From NCBI GenBank assembly GCA_951799445.1, contig OX637292.1, forward strand, positions 22,757,296 through 22,821,295: a stretch of 64,000 nt of DNA, written 5' to 3'. This stretch comes from Pseudisothecium myosuroides. Its lineage: Eukaryota > Streptophyta > Bryopsida > Hypnales > Lembophyllaceae. Below, piece after piece: positions 26,000-38,744 of the stretch. The position numbers were made by a program, and so were the translations under genes. The notes beneath the pieces are model-generated. The model worked only from the letters and a program-made list of their open reading frames with translations, had not been told where the DNA came from and searched no databases. The stretch's first letter is position 1; each line of letters starts with the position of its first letter.

Positions 26000-26608
26000 T
26001 ATTATTACATTAGAGGTGATCAAAATAATACAATTAGCTTCCCACTGTGGACCATAGTTGAGGACTTCTCTTATCCTAGTGGATACTAATGCGGTTCTCT
26101 ACCTTACAGCATTCTACCATAGAGCTAGTTTTATGATGAGTTAACCTGGCAATGCAGCTAATGTCTAGTGCAGACGTCAGCAGTCACAGGGCTCCCGGGA
26201 AGCCATAACCAGCAGGCACGCGAATCTCGGTGACGTGTCACACTTGCATTCGCTCCCAGCACCGCAGTTCTCCACCGTAACTGCGGACTGGATTTGTCAG
26301 CTCCGATGTTCTTGCCAGCGGGGCTCTTGTTCGTGGACGAAGACAAATTCTGTCCAAATTTCACCGAATTCTGTCCAAGAAGGGGCTGGTTACCAGCGAT
26401 CCCAAAACTGGCTAAATTTCGCTCTGTTGCTACTTAATTTTGTCACGCCCTCATATAAATTCAAAAAAAATCTTCCAAAAATGAACATTTGGCTAAAAAC
26501 TCTGAACCAGTTTTGAGATCACTGCTGGTTACGTGCTTCTGTTAACGAAGACCCCACCTCGATTCGCGTGCCTGCTGGGTTATGTCCACTAACCTCCTTG
26601 AGGAGGTT
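26000..26608. other. Gene-free stretch before the LINE insertion
   Basis: Holds no gene I can support. The composition rises in GC from about 26150, and the DNA on either side of the LINE insertion (up to 26622 and from 27436) was contiguous before insertion. The segment near 26090-26130, read on the minus strand, vaguely recalls a tRNA D-arm but no full cloverleaf is found. Confidence 0.35.
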
Positions 26609-26622
26609 ATATAGTCCATTAC

Positions 26623-27435
26623 GTCACCTCCCACCAGACTTCTTGCCCGATTGGAGAGATCTCTGGCACAAAACACGCGCTCAGAAAGAGGCAGCCTTCA
26701 TGTGGTCCGTGTGGCACAACGCGGTAGCTGTTCATTCTTGGAGGGCCCGCATTAACCCGGGCATCGACACAAGTTGCAACTGCTGCACGACGGACAGTAT
26801 AGAGAATCCCACACATAGATTCTACTACTGTCCACAGGCCCAAGAGGTATGGGAGTACGCCCAATCTATTCTCATTTACTTATGTGGGGATCAGTCAAAC
26901 TTTACTTTACACACCAAGCTTAGTTACACACAGTGCATATTTGGAGGGACACTTCCCCGCAGGTTTACTAAATTTAAGCTAATTTGGTCCTTACGTAGAG
27001 GCTCCTCATTATGGATCATTTGGATTTCTAGAAATAGTAAAGTCTTTACTCAGAATGAGTGGTCTCCAGAATGCACTCATAAGGCCTTATGGATGGCTCT
27101 TCTAGACTCAGGCATGGCAGCTTTGATTAAGGCACATAGAACTGCCCATCACAGGCCACAGCAGGCGGAGAATATTTGGACTGAGTTTGAGAAAACTTAG
27201 ATCCAGTCTTCGATCCTAGCTACCAAGGAGGGGAGGGGTTATACTTGGAACTTAGTCGGCCCTCCCTCTTGCCTCTTTGCTTAGGGTTGTAGCTTTGTTT
27301 CTTGGTTGCTTTTGTTTTCTGGGTTTTAGGCTCATATTCTCTTCATTGTCCAGCCGTGAGGCTTGGCTGTTTGTTCTTGGTTCTGTTTTTTTTTAATGCA
27401 GTGGGTGTTCCCATTTGTTCAAAAAAAAAAAAAAA
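26623..27435 (+). mobile_element. 5'-truncated LINE (non-LTR retrotransposon) 3' end
   Basis: The body is 813 bp and ends in a run of 16 or so A. It is flanked by a perfect 14-bp duplication, ATATAGTCCATTAC, at 26609-26622 and 27436-27449, the signature of target-primed reverse transcription. The frame open to 27200 carries the C-terminal zinc-binding region found after the reverse transcriptase of plant LINEs: CNCC, then E-x-x-x-H-x-x-x-x-C (HRFYYCPQAQEVW). The ATG at 26568 lies in host DNA outside the element, so this is a chance fusion and not a true start. A 3' UTR of about 220 bp follows. The catalytic reverse transcriptase domain is missing, so the copy is inactive. Confidence 0.88.
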
Positions 27436-27449
27436 ATATAGTCCATTAC

Positions 27450-30400
27450 TCCCAAGGAAGGCGAAAGCGAAATTTACAGTCATTGAATAGCGAAGTTCGC
27501 TGTCGAAGACATTGCTGAGACTTCTTTCAAGGTTGTCAACACTATCTTCAATTTTCTTTTTCTTATTTGAAGAATTTTATGGACAGGTCCGGACTCTCGC
27601 TTTAACTGATAGCGTGCTTGCTTGCGTACTTCCTGTTCGAGGACATCAGCTTGAAGATATGCAGATATGCATCCTCAAATTGCTGAAGGTTCACAGTGAA
27701 TTGACAGAAAGCAATAGATTTTTCAGATCATTGTGATCAGAACATTGCCTGTGCAGTGTAACAGTGTTGGCTGTTGGATGAACATGAACAAAGCAACACT
27801 TCCATTCGATAATCTTCGTGATCTTGTTGTATTCTGAAACTCGTAAGAGAATTGTACTGAATTGGAATTTTAAGTGAAAATGGCAAAGTATTGCACAATT
27901 TTACTAAACCGCTGAAACTCATAATCTATCTGTCCTAGTTAAATAATTATCTACATCTGTCCTAGTTAAATAATAAAATGGAAAAACTAGCTGCGTGTGC
28001 ATCTCATTTTTTGCAATCAGAAATTTGCCAATCTAATTGAATTGCCTTCTAAAGTATATGCCAATGAACCACGTACCACACTAGAATCCAAAGCTTTTTG
28101 GACTCGATGAGTTCCCCTGATGCTTCGGTGCTAATTTGAGGAGATAGATTATTCAAGATACTGTATTCGTTTACCAACTGAGAGTACTGCTAATCATATA
28201 CAACGTGATCTGATCCATTTGAAAGCCGAACCAAAACATATGCATTCATTTGTTGTTTTTCAGACTTCTGTAAGTGCCTCGGCCCGTTTTGATGGCGCTA
28301 TAGTTTTGACAGTGCGTAGTGCATAGTCACGCTCCATCCAAGAAGAGGTTCAATTGCTGTTCACCGATGTGCTTCACATCGACTTTACGTCATAGATTTC
28401 GTTAAATTGGAGCCCACGTCAAGAATGTAGCTCAGCAACCAGATCCCCACATTCTTACAGTGGTCACATTCTTACTGAGCTTTCACATCATGTCTAAGGG
28501 GGGATTTACACGCCCATCAAAACTGCAAGCTTTTGGGGAAGAGGAGGCCGGCTTTTCATTTTACAATATCCGTGTGGTGTGCCCACAAAAAATCAGCAGG
28601 CCTAGTTGGAAATTTTTCTGTTGATAGCAAGGGTCTCAGCTCCAGGTGGTGTTTTTGAGCACATGTCACTCCATGTGCAAAAAAATACCACCAGGACGTT
28701 AATATCATTCATATGTTCCTTCTCTGAATGAAATTAATCCTCTCTCGCATCTAGATCACCAGTTTCCAAACCACTGCTGCCAAGTAGTATCCTCCAGAAA
28801 CACTTCCTTGGTGAGTGAACATGAGCACCTCAACTAACTTGTAGGATAGTGTTAGCTATAAACATTCCATCGCCGAAGTCCCAATGCTATGCCACATGCA
28901 GCCTAATACCACCGGAAACCTGGCAGCATAGCACTATCGTAATCTGCAAATCTGTAATTGAGTAAGTAATTCTCTCGGACAAAGTTAGGCAACCACAGCT
29001 GCGACAGTACTAGCTTGAGGAGGTCTCGAGCACTTCTGAACGTCAATTTCGTTAAACTGGCGATAATCGCTAAGCCAAAAATCGTGACATATATCTTCAC
29101 AAAGGTCTAATTTCAGACCACAAACTGCGACTGGTATAGATTTGGGTTCAGGCCGCGCGCGTCCAGAACCGCGCCAAAGTAATGGAATATCGCCAATTTA
29201 ACGACATTTACATTTTAACCGTCAGCCGTGTGTCCGATCATACCTTTCTGAATAAAATTACATTGCACCAGTGCACATTATTCAAGTAATAACCAGCTGC
29301 ATGTTAGAACGCACACATCTCCCAAGGCAGGGCAGTTTAATTTAAATTGAAGTAGAGGAAACGAATGGCGAACGGGATGGAGGAAAGCCAGAAAAGAGGC
29401 AGTGCATGTGAAGTTGTGGACAGCACACTTACGGTTCCCTTAAGCATGCCACAGTCATGCATTGCCCCACGCTGGCTTCCCACCCTACTCCGTCATTCTT
29501 CTGTCCCTACCGTGTCTATATACCCAAAGTTAACTGTTAACGGAGTTAGAAACGTACTTACAGTGAAGGATCATACATCCCTATTACCTATTACTAATGT
29601 GGTTGTAACCGTAAACGTGTAGAGTTCAAAGGGCAGGCATTGCAACTGATCTCCGACAGGAATGCAGATTGATTTCTCAATTCCAGTGTCTCAGAAAACG
29701 ATTTTTCGGCTCGCTGCACAAATGTGTAGATCTCTTCGGAAGTTCGCTGATCGGTGACGAATTTCGAGGTAGGAAACAAAGAAAGAAATGCATTTCCGAA
29801 TTCATTCCATATGCGCAAGAGATCAGCAGCGATGTCTGTCCACTGGGCACTGCATGGACTGCACCGGCCCACAAGCAAGCGTTTCAACGAACGTTTCTGC
29901 GCTTGTTCTCCCAGGCTTACTCTGTTCGTACTTTCAGATTCAGGTGAAATCCAAGCCAAGATTAGAAATGCGTCCCTAGGTTGGACTCTATCAAAATTAA
30001 GATACCAACTCCTCTTCTGAAGCAGCAATGGCATATCAAATTTGAACTGGATTCCAGAATTGCACATCAAACTTTACTATAACGGAGTCATAACGGAGTC
30101 AGCAGAGAAAGATTGATACTGATAATTTAGAATTTCGGTGGTGGGGGCAGCCGGGAGCGCTGTCGACAAATCAAACTGAGTTTTCAACAAATTATTCTAT
30201 TGATGACAAGCGATTCACTTGCAAGCACGAAGCTAATACTCCGACCACGTAAGAAATCAAGAATTGTTCTAAAACCACAATTGAGTTGGCACAGATCTAT
30301 ACTGCACAAGATGTTCGTTGGAAACACGGAAGATGCATTTTTCAGCAACGACAATAGGCCCAGATAAGAAAGAACAGACGTATCCGAGAGTGAGATACAT

Positions 30401-31300
30401 CACCAAATCTTATGCAGCCGAATTCACCCTAGCTACCAAACAGAAATATTAACATGCACCATGGCCAAGGCAAGAGCCCTCTGCTGAATCAGAAACGCCG
30501 CAAGTCACCTGCACAACTGGAAGATTTTGAAACCAGCTCTTCTACTGAAGAAGAATGCCTTAAATGACAAAGCCAAGGATTCAGTTGTACTGCAACCAGT
30601 ACAAAGTAGTACGACTGCCAATCACCTCCACAATTAGCGAGCTTTCGACATCGTGCAATACAACAATCATGCAGTTACTACCATTTCTTTGTCGATTTTG
30701 TCGTAGTACTAGCAGAGAGTACTGTAGGTAGTAGAGGGGTAGTACTGGCTCGTAGTACAAGATCGACAAGGAAGAACCTCGAGGTACGAGGGGAAAACAC
30801 ACCACAGTCTACGATCTCTGCCGAAAGTGTACTACCGAAAAAATATTCCCTAGAAAATACACTTACCACGAAGGATGACGAATTGCAATGAGCGTTGATT
30901 TTTACAATGCAGTACTATTTGCATTGAATCTGTGACGAATCACATATATATAGCTTGACAATTATATCGAGGTTACAGTCAAACATTCAAAAAACATTGT
31001 CTCCACTCTCGGGTGCAACATATCGGTGAAACAGCGCATGGAGTCACAAACATTCCAGAGTGAAACACAGCACTTTTGGGTGAAGACAATTTATTGACAG
31101 GAAAATACACAGAAGCATCAAACCTCTAGCCGAATTGCAGGGAATGAAAGAAACCCCCACTCGTTGGTTCAATGCAGACATTCAACACAGAGGATAGAAT
31201 ATACGAGCTCTCTAGTGATAAACAAGCAGTGCAACTGGTTTGGATTGCTGTGGAAAGTTTTTCTTTGCACTGATTTGAGAAATCTATTATGTTCCCAGGA
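27450..31300. other. Gene-free region between the LINE and the GDSL gene
   Basis: Composition is moderate. The longest open frame is on the minus strand from 30070 to 29594 (158 codons, beginning MMCNSGIQFKF); it resembles no family I know and overlaps frames on the other strand. MITE family 1 copy F lies at 29041-29212. The 3' UTR of the minus-strand GDSL gene should lie within the last few hundred bases before 31300. Nothing else is supported. Confidence 0.4.
29041..29212. mobile_element. MITE family 1, copy F
   Basis: Left end CGTCAATTTCGTTAAACTGG plus CGATAA; right end GGAATATCGCCAATTTAACG plus ACATTTA. The ends are inverted with respect to each other and resemble copy E in gene B. About 172 bp, non-coding; boundaries approximate. 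Confidence 0.6.
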
Positions 31301-34300
31301 TCAGCTTGAAAGTTGGAGAGCCGCAAGCTGCTTGACGTTGATGGGATAAATGTCCACCTGGGAGCCGGAGAAGAAGCGTCGGCCGAGGATGACGTTGGCG
31401 GCGTCGGTGGGATGGAATGGGTCCCAGAACAGATGGCTCTTCCTGTTCTTGCAGAAAGGCACGCCGGGGAAGCAGGGAGTCAATCCATGGTACAACCCGA
31501 TCGGCATCCCACAGCAAGCTTGGTCCTTCGTTGCGAAGCCTGCATTCAATCACCCATGTCAGCTAGCTATGGCTCCATACATTATATCAATACAACAGGA
31601 GTAGCAGTTGCAACACATCAACAATTAGTTTACAATGGTTTTGTAGCGGTTCCGTACTAAGGAAAAAACTTCTGGTCTATTGCGAACCATTGCAAGAGTG
31701 TTGCAAACTTGTTGCAACAGTCTTGGACATAGAAGCAACATATCGATGCCTACACTGTTGCAAAAACTATTGCAATCTCAAATAGTTGGAATTACATGGC
31801 AAAATAGTTAATAGATTTATGACGGTCATTGCGTAACCGTTGCAAAAACTCGCGCAATATCAGCATTCCGTACGAGTGTACTCTGAAGATTTCGACGGAG
31901 GAGATCAAATAAGAGCATGCAGGTTGACAGACACGGGCTCTCATGTGGGCTAGTAATCACTCCCTACAGCAACACCAAGAACTTTGCTGATAACACGAAC
32001 ACGTGCTTCCAAAATCCGACACTCAAAGTTGCTACTAACATTTTCCGAAAGAAATGTTCAACTTTTTGGAGCATGTTTGTTGGAAATCATCGCAAGCTTG
32101 CTGAAATGTGTTCCAAAGTTTGCATGTTTGCTGAAAAACGTTGCATGTTGAAAAACGTTGCTGAAAGACGTTAATAACCCTTCCAAATCCAAATATGAAG
32201 AAAATGCGTGCATTTCTCTGTGTGCATTTCTCGTGACAGTCGTCAAACTTTCCATTACGCTGCAAGTCATTTTGAAGATATGTCCAATTTTACGGTGCAG
32301 AGGGGACTGTGCGAATCAAAGGGGAATTGCATAAGGGAGCTAGCCCATATGTAGAGTTCTAAGGATTGAATGATCGGAGTTTGAGTGTTCAAGATAATAT
32401 GCACACGAGTACTCACCGAAGGCGGAAGGATTTTTGATGATTTGCATGACGACGTTGTAAGAATCGGCAACGACAAACTTGGCTTCTGAACCGTGAATGC
32501 CATTGAGCTCATCCACCAGCCACTTGAGAGCGGCGTTGAAGCCCGACACAAGCTCGTTGTCTTCTTTGACGCAACGCCCTTTCTCCGTCGCTTGCATTGT
32601 CATGCGATATGGGATGCACCCCAGCGGCCCCACATTCGTGAGCACGAATTTTCGTGCTCCCAGCTTCACAAGAGCCTGCAAATCATGTTGATCTGTGTGT
32701 TAGGGACGAGACACTGAAGAGAAAATTTGGGAGAGAATTCTGAATTGTACTGTAGTGTCCAGAATCACAAATTCAATTGAAACCGTAGTGTAATTTCAAT
32801 TATACTAGCTTGAAGCTAACTCATATACCTCTTATTTGCAAAAGACGGCTCTCAATTCCACGCATTTTTCATCCCGCAACAGCAAGGCAAAATTGCGCCT
32901 TTAAACATAGTTGTAACTAGAAATTCAGAATTAATAATCACTGTTTCTAGACCCTATTCTACTGTATTGTATAGAAAAGATACATAATTTTCTGGAACTT
33001 TAAGTGTGCTGCGAAGACCTACGTTCTTGTTTAGCGGATTCACAAATCCAATTAAATCCACCGAGTATATTTTCAGGTTATACTAGCTTGAAGCTAACTC
33101 TCATACCTCTCATTTGCACAAAACGGCTGTCAATTCAATGCATTTTTCTCTTCGTAATAGCAAGGCAAAATTACATCAAACATTGTTGTGACCGAAGAAC
33201 AAGAACGATGTATCTTTTCTAGACCCTATTGTACATGTACAGTATGTACCGTCAACTGCTGGCGATATGTGCTGATGAGCGTGTCTTGGAACTGCTTCGG
33301 GGTGAAGAGCATCGGAGATGGAGATCCGTCGATCAAGTAATTGTTGAGGTAATCGTTGGAGCCCATGGTGATCGTGTAAATGGCGTTCTGTAGGAGCTCC
33401 TGCCCATCTGTCGACCCTAACAACTGCAGAATCTGATCACTGGTGTTTCGAAACAAATTGATCTGCTCCCACATAGGAATTCGGTTCACCTGCAATCCCA
33501 ATCACAAAGTACTTGATTAACAGTTAATCCGCTGATTAATTTCCATTTGCCACATTTCAAGCCTTCAATCGACATCATGCATGACATCGAAGGGAAGTTT
33601 CTATCTGGTCTAAAGCTTACGAAAGTGTAGCCAGTGAAATCAAGAATCCCTGCTCCTCCTGAGGCATAGTTCACTCCTTTGAGAATCGCCCTGCCCTTCG
33701 CAGCGGGGTCCAGAAACACGGGTCCGAAAGGAATTCCCAAGAGCTGATCTGCAAGTTGAAATACACAATTCATTGCATCCTGAACAATCAGCATTCAGCG
33801 AGAGTGAATAATGATATAAGAAATACATAACATCCATTTTTGTATTAAGAAAAAAGATGCTTCTTGAATAACCACTGAAGGAATCATTGATAGCATGGAC
33901 TCAAAAGTCAGAAAGGAATCTGAAGAGAGAATTTTACGAAGGAAGGCGAAAAACAAATGTCAATGATAATTAGCAATTTGATTTCACAGTCGGATTTTTA
34001 TGGAGTCGAAGCAGATTTCTGCATCGGTGTGAATTCATTTTATCATACCGATGATATCTGCAACTGTTCGCCCGTTGCAGAATCTTCCAGTGGCTTTCCC
34101 TCCTGGAAAATCAACGCCATTGGCACCGTAATTGGCTCGGGCCAAGGAGCCGATGTAGTTGTTGTTGCCAGCATCTACAAGAGAGTCCCCGAAAATAAAC
34201 GAGGCTGCAGGAAAGCTGCTCCGCTTCTCAGGCCTTGTTGCAGCACATGAACATCCATTTCGGAAGCACTGGAATGTAAGAATCAGGACCATTGCCCTGA

Positions 34301-34328
34301 ACCCAGCTTGAAAATACTTCACCTCCAT
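31301..34328 (-). CDS. GDSL-type lipase/esterase
   Basis: Exons inferred on the minus strand: 34328-34049, 33748-33621, 33489-33250, 32675-32417, 31539-31301; 1146 nt, 381 aa, all GT-AG and in frame. Family marks: block I FIFGDSLVDAGNN with nucleophile Ser49, block II glycine in NYASGGAGI, block III asparagine in TMGSNDY, and block V DPFHPT with Asp342 and His345, completing the catalytic triad of an SGNH hydrolase. Length is normal for plant GDSL esterases, which hydrolyse acyl esters and are mostly secreted. A hydrophobic stretch near residues 12-21 (AMVLILTFQC) fits a signal peptide or anchor. The start is the least certain part: an in-frame ATG at 34355 would add nine residues (MVSGCTTTD), but the one at 34328 places the hydrophobic segment nearer the N terminus. 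The natural substrate cannot be told from sequence. The gene looks intact. Confidence 0.92.
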
Positions 34329-37300
34329 GTCGGTGGTCGTGCAACCTGATACCACAAAATTTTCAATTCAGCCTTTCTTTCTTTATCCACCCTCAGCAAT
34401 TAAAAATTGAATATGCCCCAAAAGCAATGAACTTGAAACGTCAAAAGTATTGCAACTCTCAAGTGGTGGTGATGGCGAGCTTGTGATCACATAAAAGGCC
34501 AAGTCAAACTGTGTCACTCTCTCATGAGGAAAGCATATAAACCATACTCCTGTTCAATGGGAGCCATTTATATAACCAAAAAACAGAGATAAAGACATCT
34601 TGACATTGGCATTATGACCCAAATCCTGAATGATATAGACATCATAAAATAAGTTTTTGTTACCCAATCAGACAGACTATGGCAGCGACTGATCCTGGAC
34701 AGCACTTAGCAAGGATGATTTGTGTGGTGATTGAGCTCAATGCTAGCTCAAGCTTAGCTCATGAAAAAGGCTGTGATGATGAAGACATTATGGATAGGAT
34801 AATATAGGGGTCTCAAGGAGGCTCAGAGTGGGGAGAGAGAGAGCATGCAGCTGGACTGAATCTGCATCCGTGAGAGATGAGCAAGCCTGCAGGGCTGAGT
34901 GTACTCAAGATACTCAGACACCAATTGTGTGTTAACAGAATGCCAATATTAATATTAATATATAATATCATTTAATATTCTTGTTGTGGTTCAAATTGTG
35001 ATTGTGCAATCTACATGCTGCCCCCATCCCCAGTATGGTATAGTACAATCTAATTAATTTGAACAGGCTCATAATTCCAATAGCTAGAAACAGCTCTTTC
35101 TGAATATTTTCAAACTCTCAAAACAATGATATTTTTATGTATTAAGATCAAACAAGGTAAGGACTTCAATGTGCCTTTGTTGTATTGGATGACTTCAAAT
35201 GTGGTTCACAATTGGATATTCAAGTTAGCACTACTCTATACTTGTGTCGTCACTGCCTTTATCTTTTTATTTTTAATTATGTATGCTTATGTTCACTTGG
35301 GTAGATTCAGTAAAGCAAAATCATAACGTTCAGTGGTCTTCATGCACTCTGCTCATCACATGAGCCTCCACTTATCCACTTACTATTGATTAAGTATTGT
35401 TGGGTGTAGAATAAATATTCCCCACATCTATTGTAAAACCAAGGCACTGATAAGGTAGAGCCCCCCATAACCGACCAAATAAGGAATTCCGACATGATCT
35501 GGAGTAGTGAAGGCAAAACAAATATTTTTCAGAGGTACATCGATAGAAATGACATGGATTGCAAAAAAATTGGTAATTTTATCGCTTGGATTGAAATTGC
35601 TATGAACTTTGGGAGGCAAAAAGTGTTGCAAACCCATGGCCAATGTCTAGACTCTTCCAATTCCGATTATTCAAGAACTTTTTACCTAATCATTATTTTC
35701 TACTTTTTTTCACAACTTGGGACATGTGTCATATATTTATTAGTTCCAATCTTGAAAAGGGAAAAAAAACATTCTAAGCTTGGTCAAAAATACGTGCACC
35801 TATAGGTCGGGAATGGGTTAGTGGTCGGGAATGGGGGGGGGGTTATCTTATATAGTGCATGCTACAGAATGTTATTTTGGGTCTAATTTGATTTCCATTG
35901 AATTTTGATGATCATACTCAAGCAGAATTAGATTATACAACAGTATGGGGTCGTTGCAAGAAACACTTGTCCTTTTTATTGTCCCCTTGAATTTGGACAA
36001 GTAGTTTTTTCCTCATAATTTTTGCTTCATATGTCCATTTTCTATGAAATTTGAAATGACCATACATGTGATAATTTCAAACATTGAGTATTTTTTTCTA
36101 ATTTAAAAAATTATTTTACTAATTTAAAACTACCCCCAATTGGATGTCTACCTTAGTCCTTTTAGGGAGGTTTAGTACTATTTATGACCCAAAAATGCAA
36201 ATTTGAAGGTGAAAATTGGGATACGAGGAGATATACTAAAGTTATACAAACCTACAAAGAGCTTTTCAAAAAATATAAAGATACCCATCTTCCACATGTG
36301 CTCAAAGTGCACTACCTTTGCGCACGTGCAAAGAATATAATTTTCCTTCTTGAAGATGCAAATGGTTGAGAAGAAGCATCTTCAAGTTATAAAAAGGCTT
36401 TTTTTGGGGGGATTTTTTGAATTTTTTTGACTATTTTCTAAAAATCAAATTCCAAAGTGTTTATTTTCTTGTATTTTCCATCACTCTTTGAATGTGCATA
36501 ACTTTTAGAGATAAATTTTTCTAGGTCCAAATTTTCACACACATACTACTTTGAATGCTTTACAAATTATTAGTATTTTATTTCATTCAAAAAAACAGTA
36601 TTCTAAAAGTCACAATACTCCAATATTGAGGCTATTTTGAGACAAAACAGACAAGTATTTCTTGCAACTACCCTATGACATTGGTAGCCAATACCCTCAA
36701 TTTTTATTATTTGCAACTTATACAATTAGCTTCTTAAATTTTCATTTGACTTCCAACTAGTAGTGATTTGATTTGCTTGAATAAGTTAATTACTTCATTT
36801 ATATTATATCGATTGTGATGAACTTTTTCCATTGCATAAATGTGTTAGTTTATTCCCTAAGTGCTCCAAAGTTCACATTTTAGATGATGAATGGATTGCT
36901 TCTAGACAATGTTTTGTACAAACAAATTTTCATTCATCCAAAGTAATTGGATTTCAATCTTTTGAAATAACTTTCTTCCATGACCAATTTGATGAAATTG
37001 AAGTAAATCATCAAATTGTATGAAGACAAAAGGTTGCCCACCAGAGCAGAGAAACATTCAATTTTGAGTGGCACTAAGGTAGGAGGCTGTAAATGCGACC
37101 CTCTCCTTCAAACCGTCCCTATATTTAGCTGTAGAATGGATTGGAGGTGATCCTTGAATAGACCACTTTTGCTATTGAATGAATCAAGAAAAAATTGTTT
37201 TTTTAATGTGAGAGCCAATCATTGGCCTTGGTTTCCTGAAATCACTTTCAAAATTGCAAAGGGACAGATTTTGGGAGACCTAGTGTCACAAATAGGTACC

Positions 37301-38744
37301 TACTACTGAAATCTTTGAAAATTCATAACTATTTCAAAAATGCTTCAAAAATATGAAACCACTTGTGTTACATTCCGCATCTACTGTTCTTTCTCTGAAA
37401 AATGAGCTAAAAATATTTTGGTTCATGTGCACCTATGAAAAAGGCGGATCAGTCCTTAAAGGGTCGCTTTTTGAGCCTACTACCTTATGCACAGAGCCAT
37501 TTGCAAGTCTAATTCTTTTGCTTCTCCAATCTGAAATCATCGTAGCAAATTTCTCGAATTGGCGCTCAAGGAACGAAAATGTCCTTTAGGGATTAAGGTT
37601 CTCTTCCCTTAACTCGCATTAGAGTATGAGTCTTTTGCTTTGTAGCATGTGCAAAGCAAGAAGGTTATATATTTGTGGAAGGCAAATAGCATATAAAGTA
37701 GTTTGCTCTAAAAGCACCGATGCTCTAAAAGAAATCATGATATAAGTGTACATTTTGCTTTCTTTGATGTACCAATAGTGTACATTTCAGGAAATGGTTG
37801 CATTTAGTGCTCATTGCGTTTCAATTTCAAAAATTCGTAACTAATTCCACAAAGGTCCAAAAAATGTAAAACAACTTGGGTTATATGCCAATCAATTCCA
37901 TTTTTCTTCCTACAAAAATTTACTGAAAATTAATTCAAGGAATTTAGCTTCCCTGAAAAGGCAATCACTTCTTAACCCCTTAGGGCCGGAGAAGGCAAAA
38001 AATGCCTTATGCGATTTTGAAATGAGTTTTGAGTTGTGTTGTCGAATCTGGATCATGGGGTGACCAAAGAAGAACATCTAGGGGTTCGAGTCTGTTTTCG
38101 GCGGCACTTGTTAGATCAAACTTCGGAGTTACAACATGTTCTAGAGAGTGTGATTCATCCGCAGAGGTATTGGCGAGCCTCTGTGTTCACTGAAATTTCA
38201 CCAGCAAAACACCAGCGAGAAGATGACGTCAAGTGACGTATTTAGGGTCTAACACCGGTTGCTTCTTTGGGTTTAGGTTTTTGCACCAACTTTGGCCCGG
38301 CCCGGCGGTCGTTGCAAGTCCGTTCACGAGGACATCCTAGGGAACTCATGGCCGTTGGGTTTTTCTGTAGAGGCCTCTCATTACAGGGCGATGCGTTTGA
38401 CATTATTCTAGGCGGTACTTGGTTAGAATGCAATACAATAATCCAAGGGTCAGCGGGCCGTAGAGGTGCTCTTTCATTTGGTAGTGGAGGTCGTTTTTCA
38501 TAGCGCCGCCGGAGTCCTGTCTGAGCGCGGTCACAATTTGAAGGAGGGACCATCGCCATGAATGGAGGAAGTGGCAAGCATGGCTGGAGCGCCACCTTCT
38601 CCTTTAGTCTTGAGGAGGATTGGAAAACATTGAGTGCTGGAAGTTTTGAAGTTTTGAGAAATTTGCTGCTCCCGCCTCCAATTTTGCCGCCCAAGCTTCA
38701 CCGTGTATGCAGCGATGGAGAAGCCAGGATACAAAAGCCGACAC
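34329..38744. other. Gene-free region upstream of the GDSL gene
   Basis: The first 600 bases are the probable promoter region of the minus-strand GDSL gene; no TATA element is assigned. A GAGA tract lies near 34836-34845. The second copy of the 0.38-kb repeat is at 35461-35842. The rest to about 37990 is AT-rich without recognisable proteins. From 38000 the GC content rises into the decayed ORF region; open frames at 38036-38503 match no family I know. Confidence 0.4.
35461..35842. repeat. 0.38-kb dispersed repeat with inverted ends, copy 2
   Basis: Same orientation as 25303-25680 and only lightly diverged from it. It starts CCCCCCATAACCGACC and ends GGTCGGGAATGG followed by a G-run. It shares the 'gacatgtgtcat' and 'atttattagttccaa' blocks with copy 1. 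Non-coding. Confidence 0.75.

Noticed and set aside
26090..26135. tRNA D-arm-like sequence on the minus strand
   Set aside because: Only the A-box-like part is present; no cloverleaf could be folded.
29594..30070. Minus-strand open frame of 158 codons
   Set aside because: No recognisable domain, several overlapping frames on the other strand, and no nearby exon of the same frame. Could be a real unknown exon but unsupported.
31590..32170. Repeated 'gttgcaa' and 'gttgctgaaa' words in the last intron of the GDSL gene
   Set aside because: Loose low-order repetition with no clear unit or borders.
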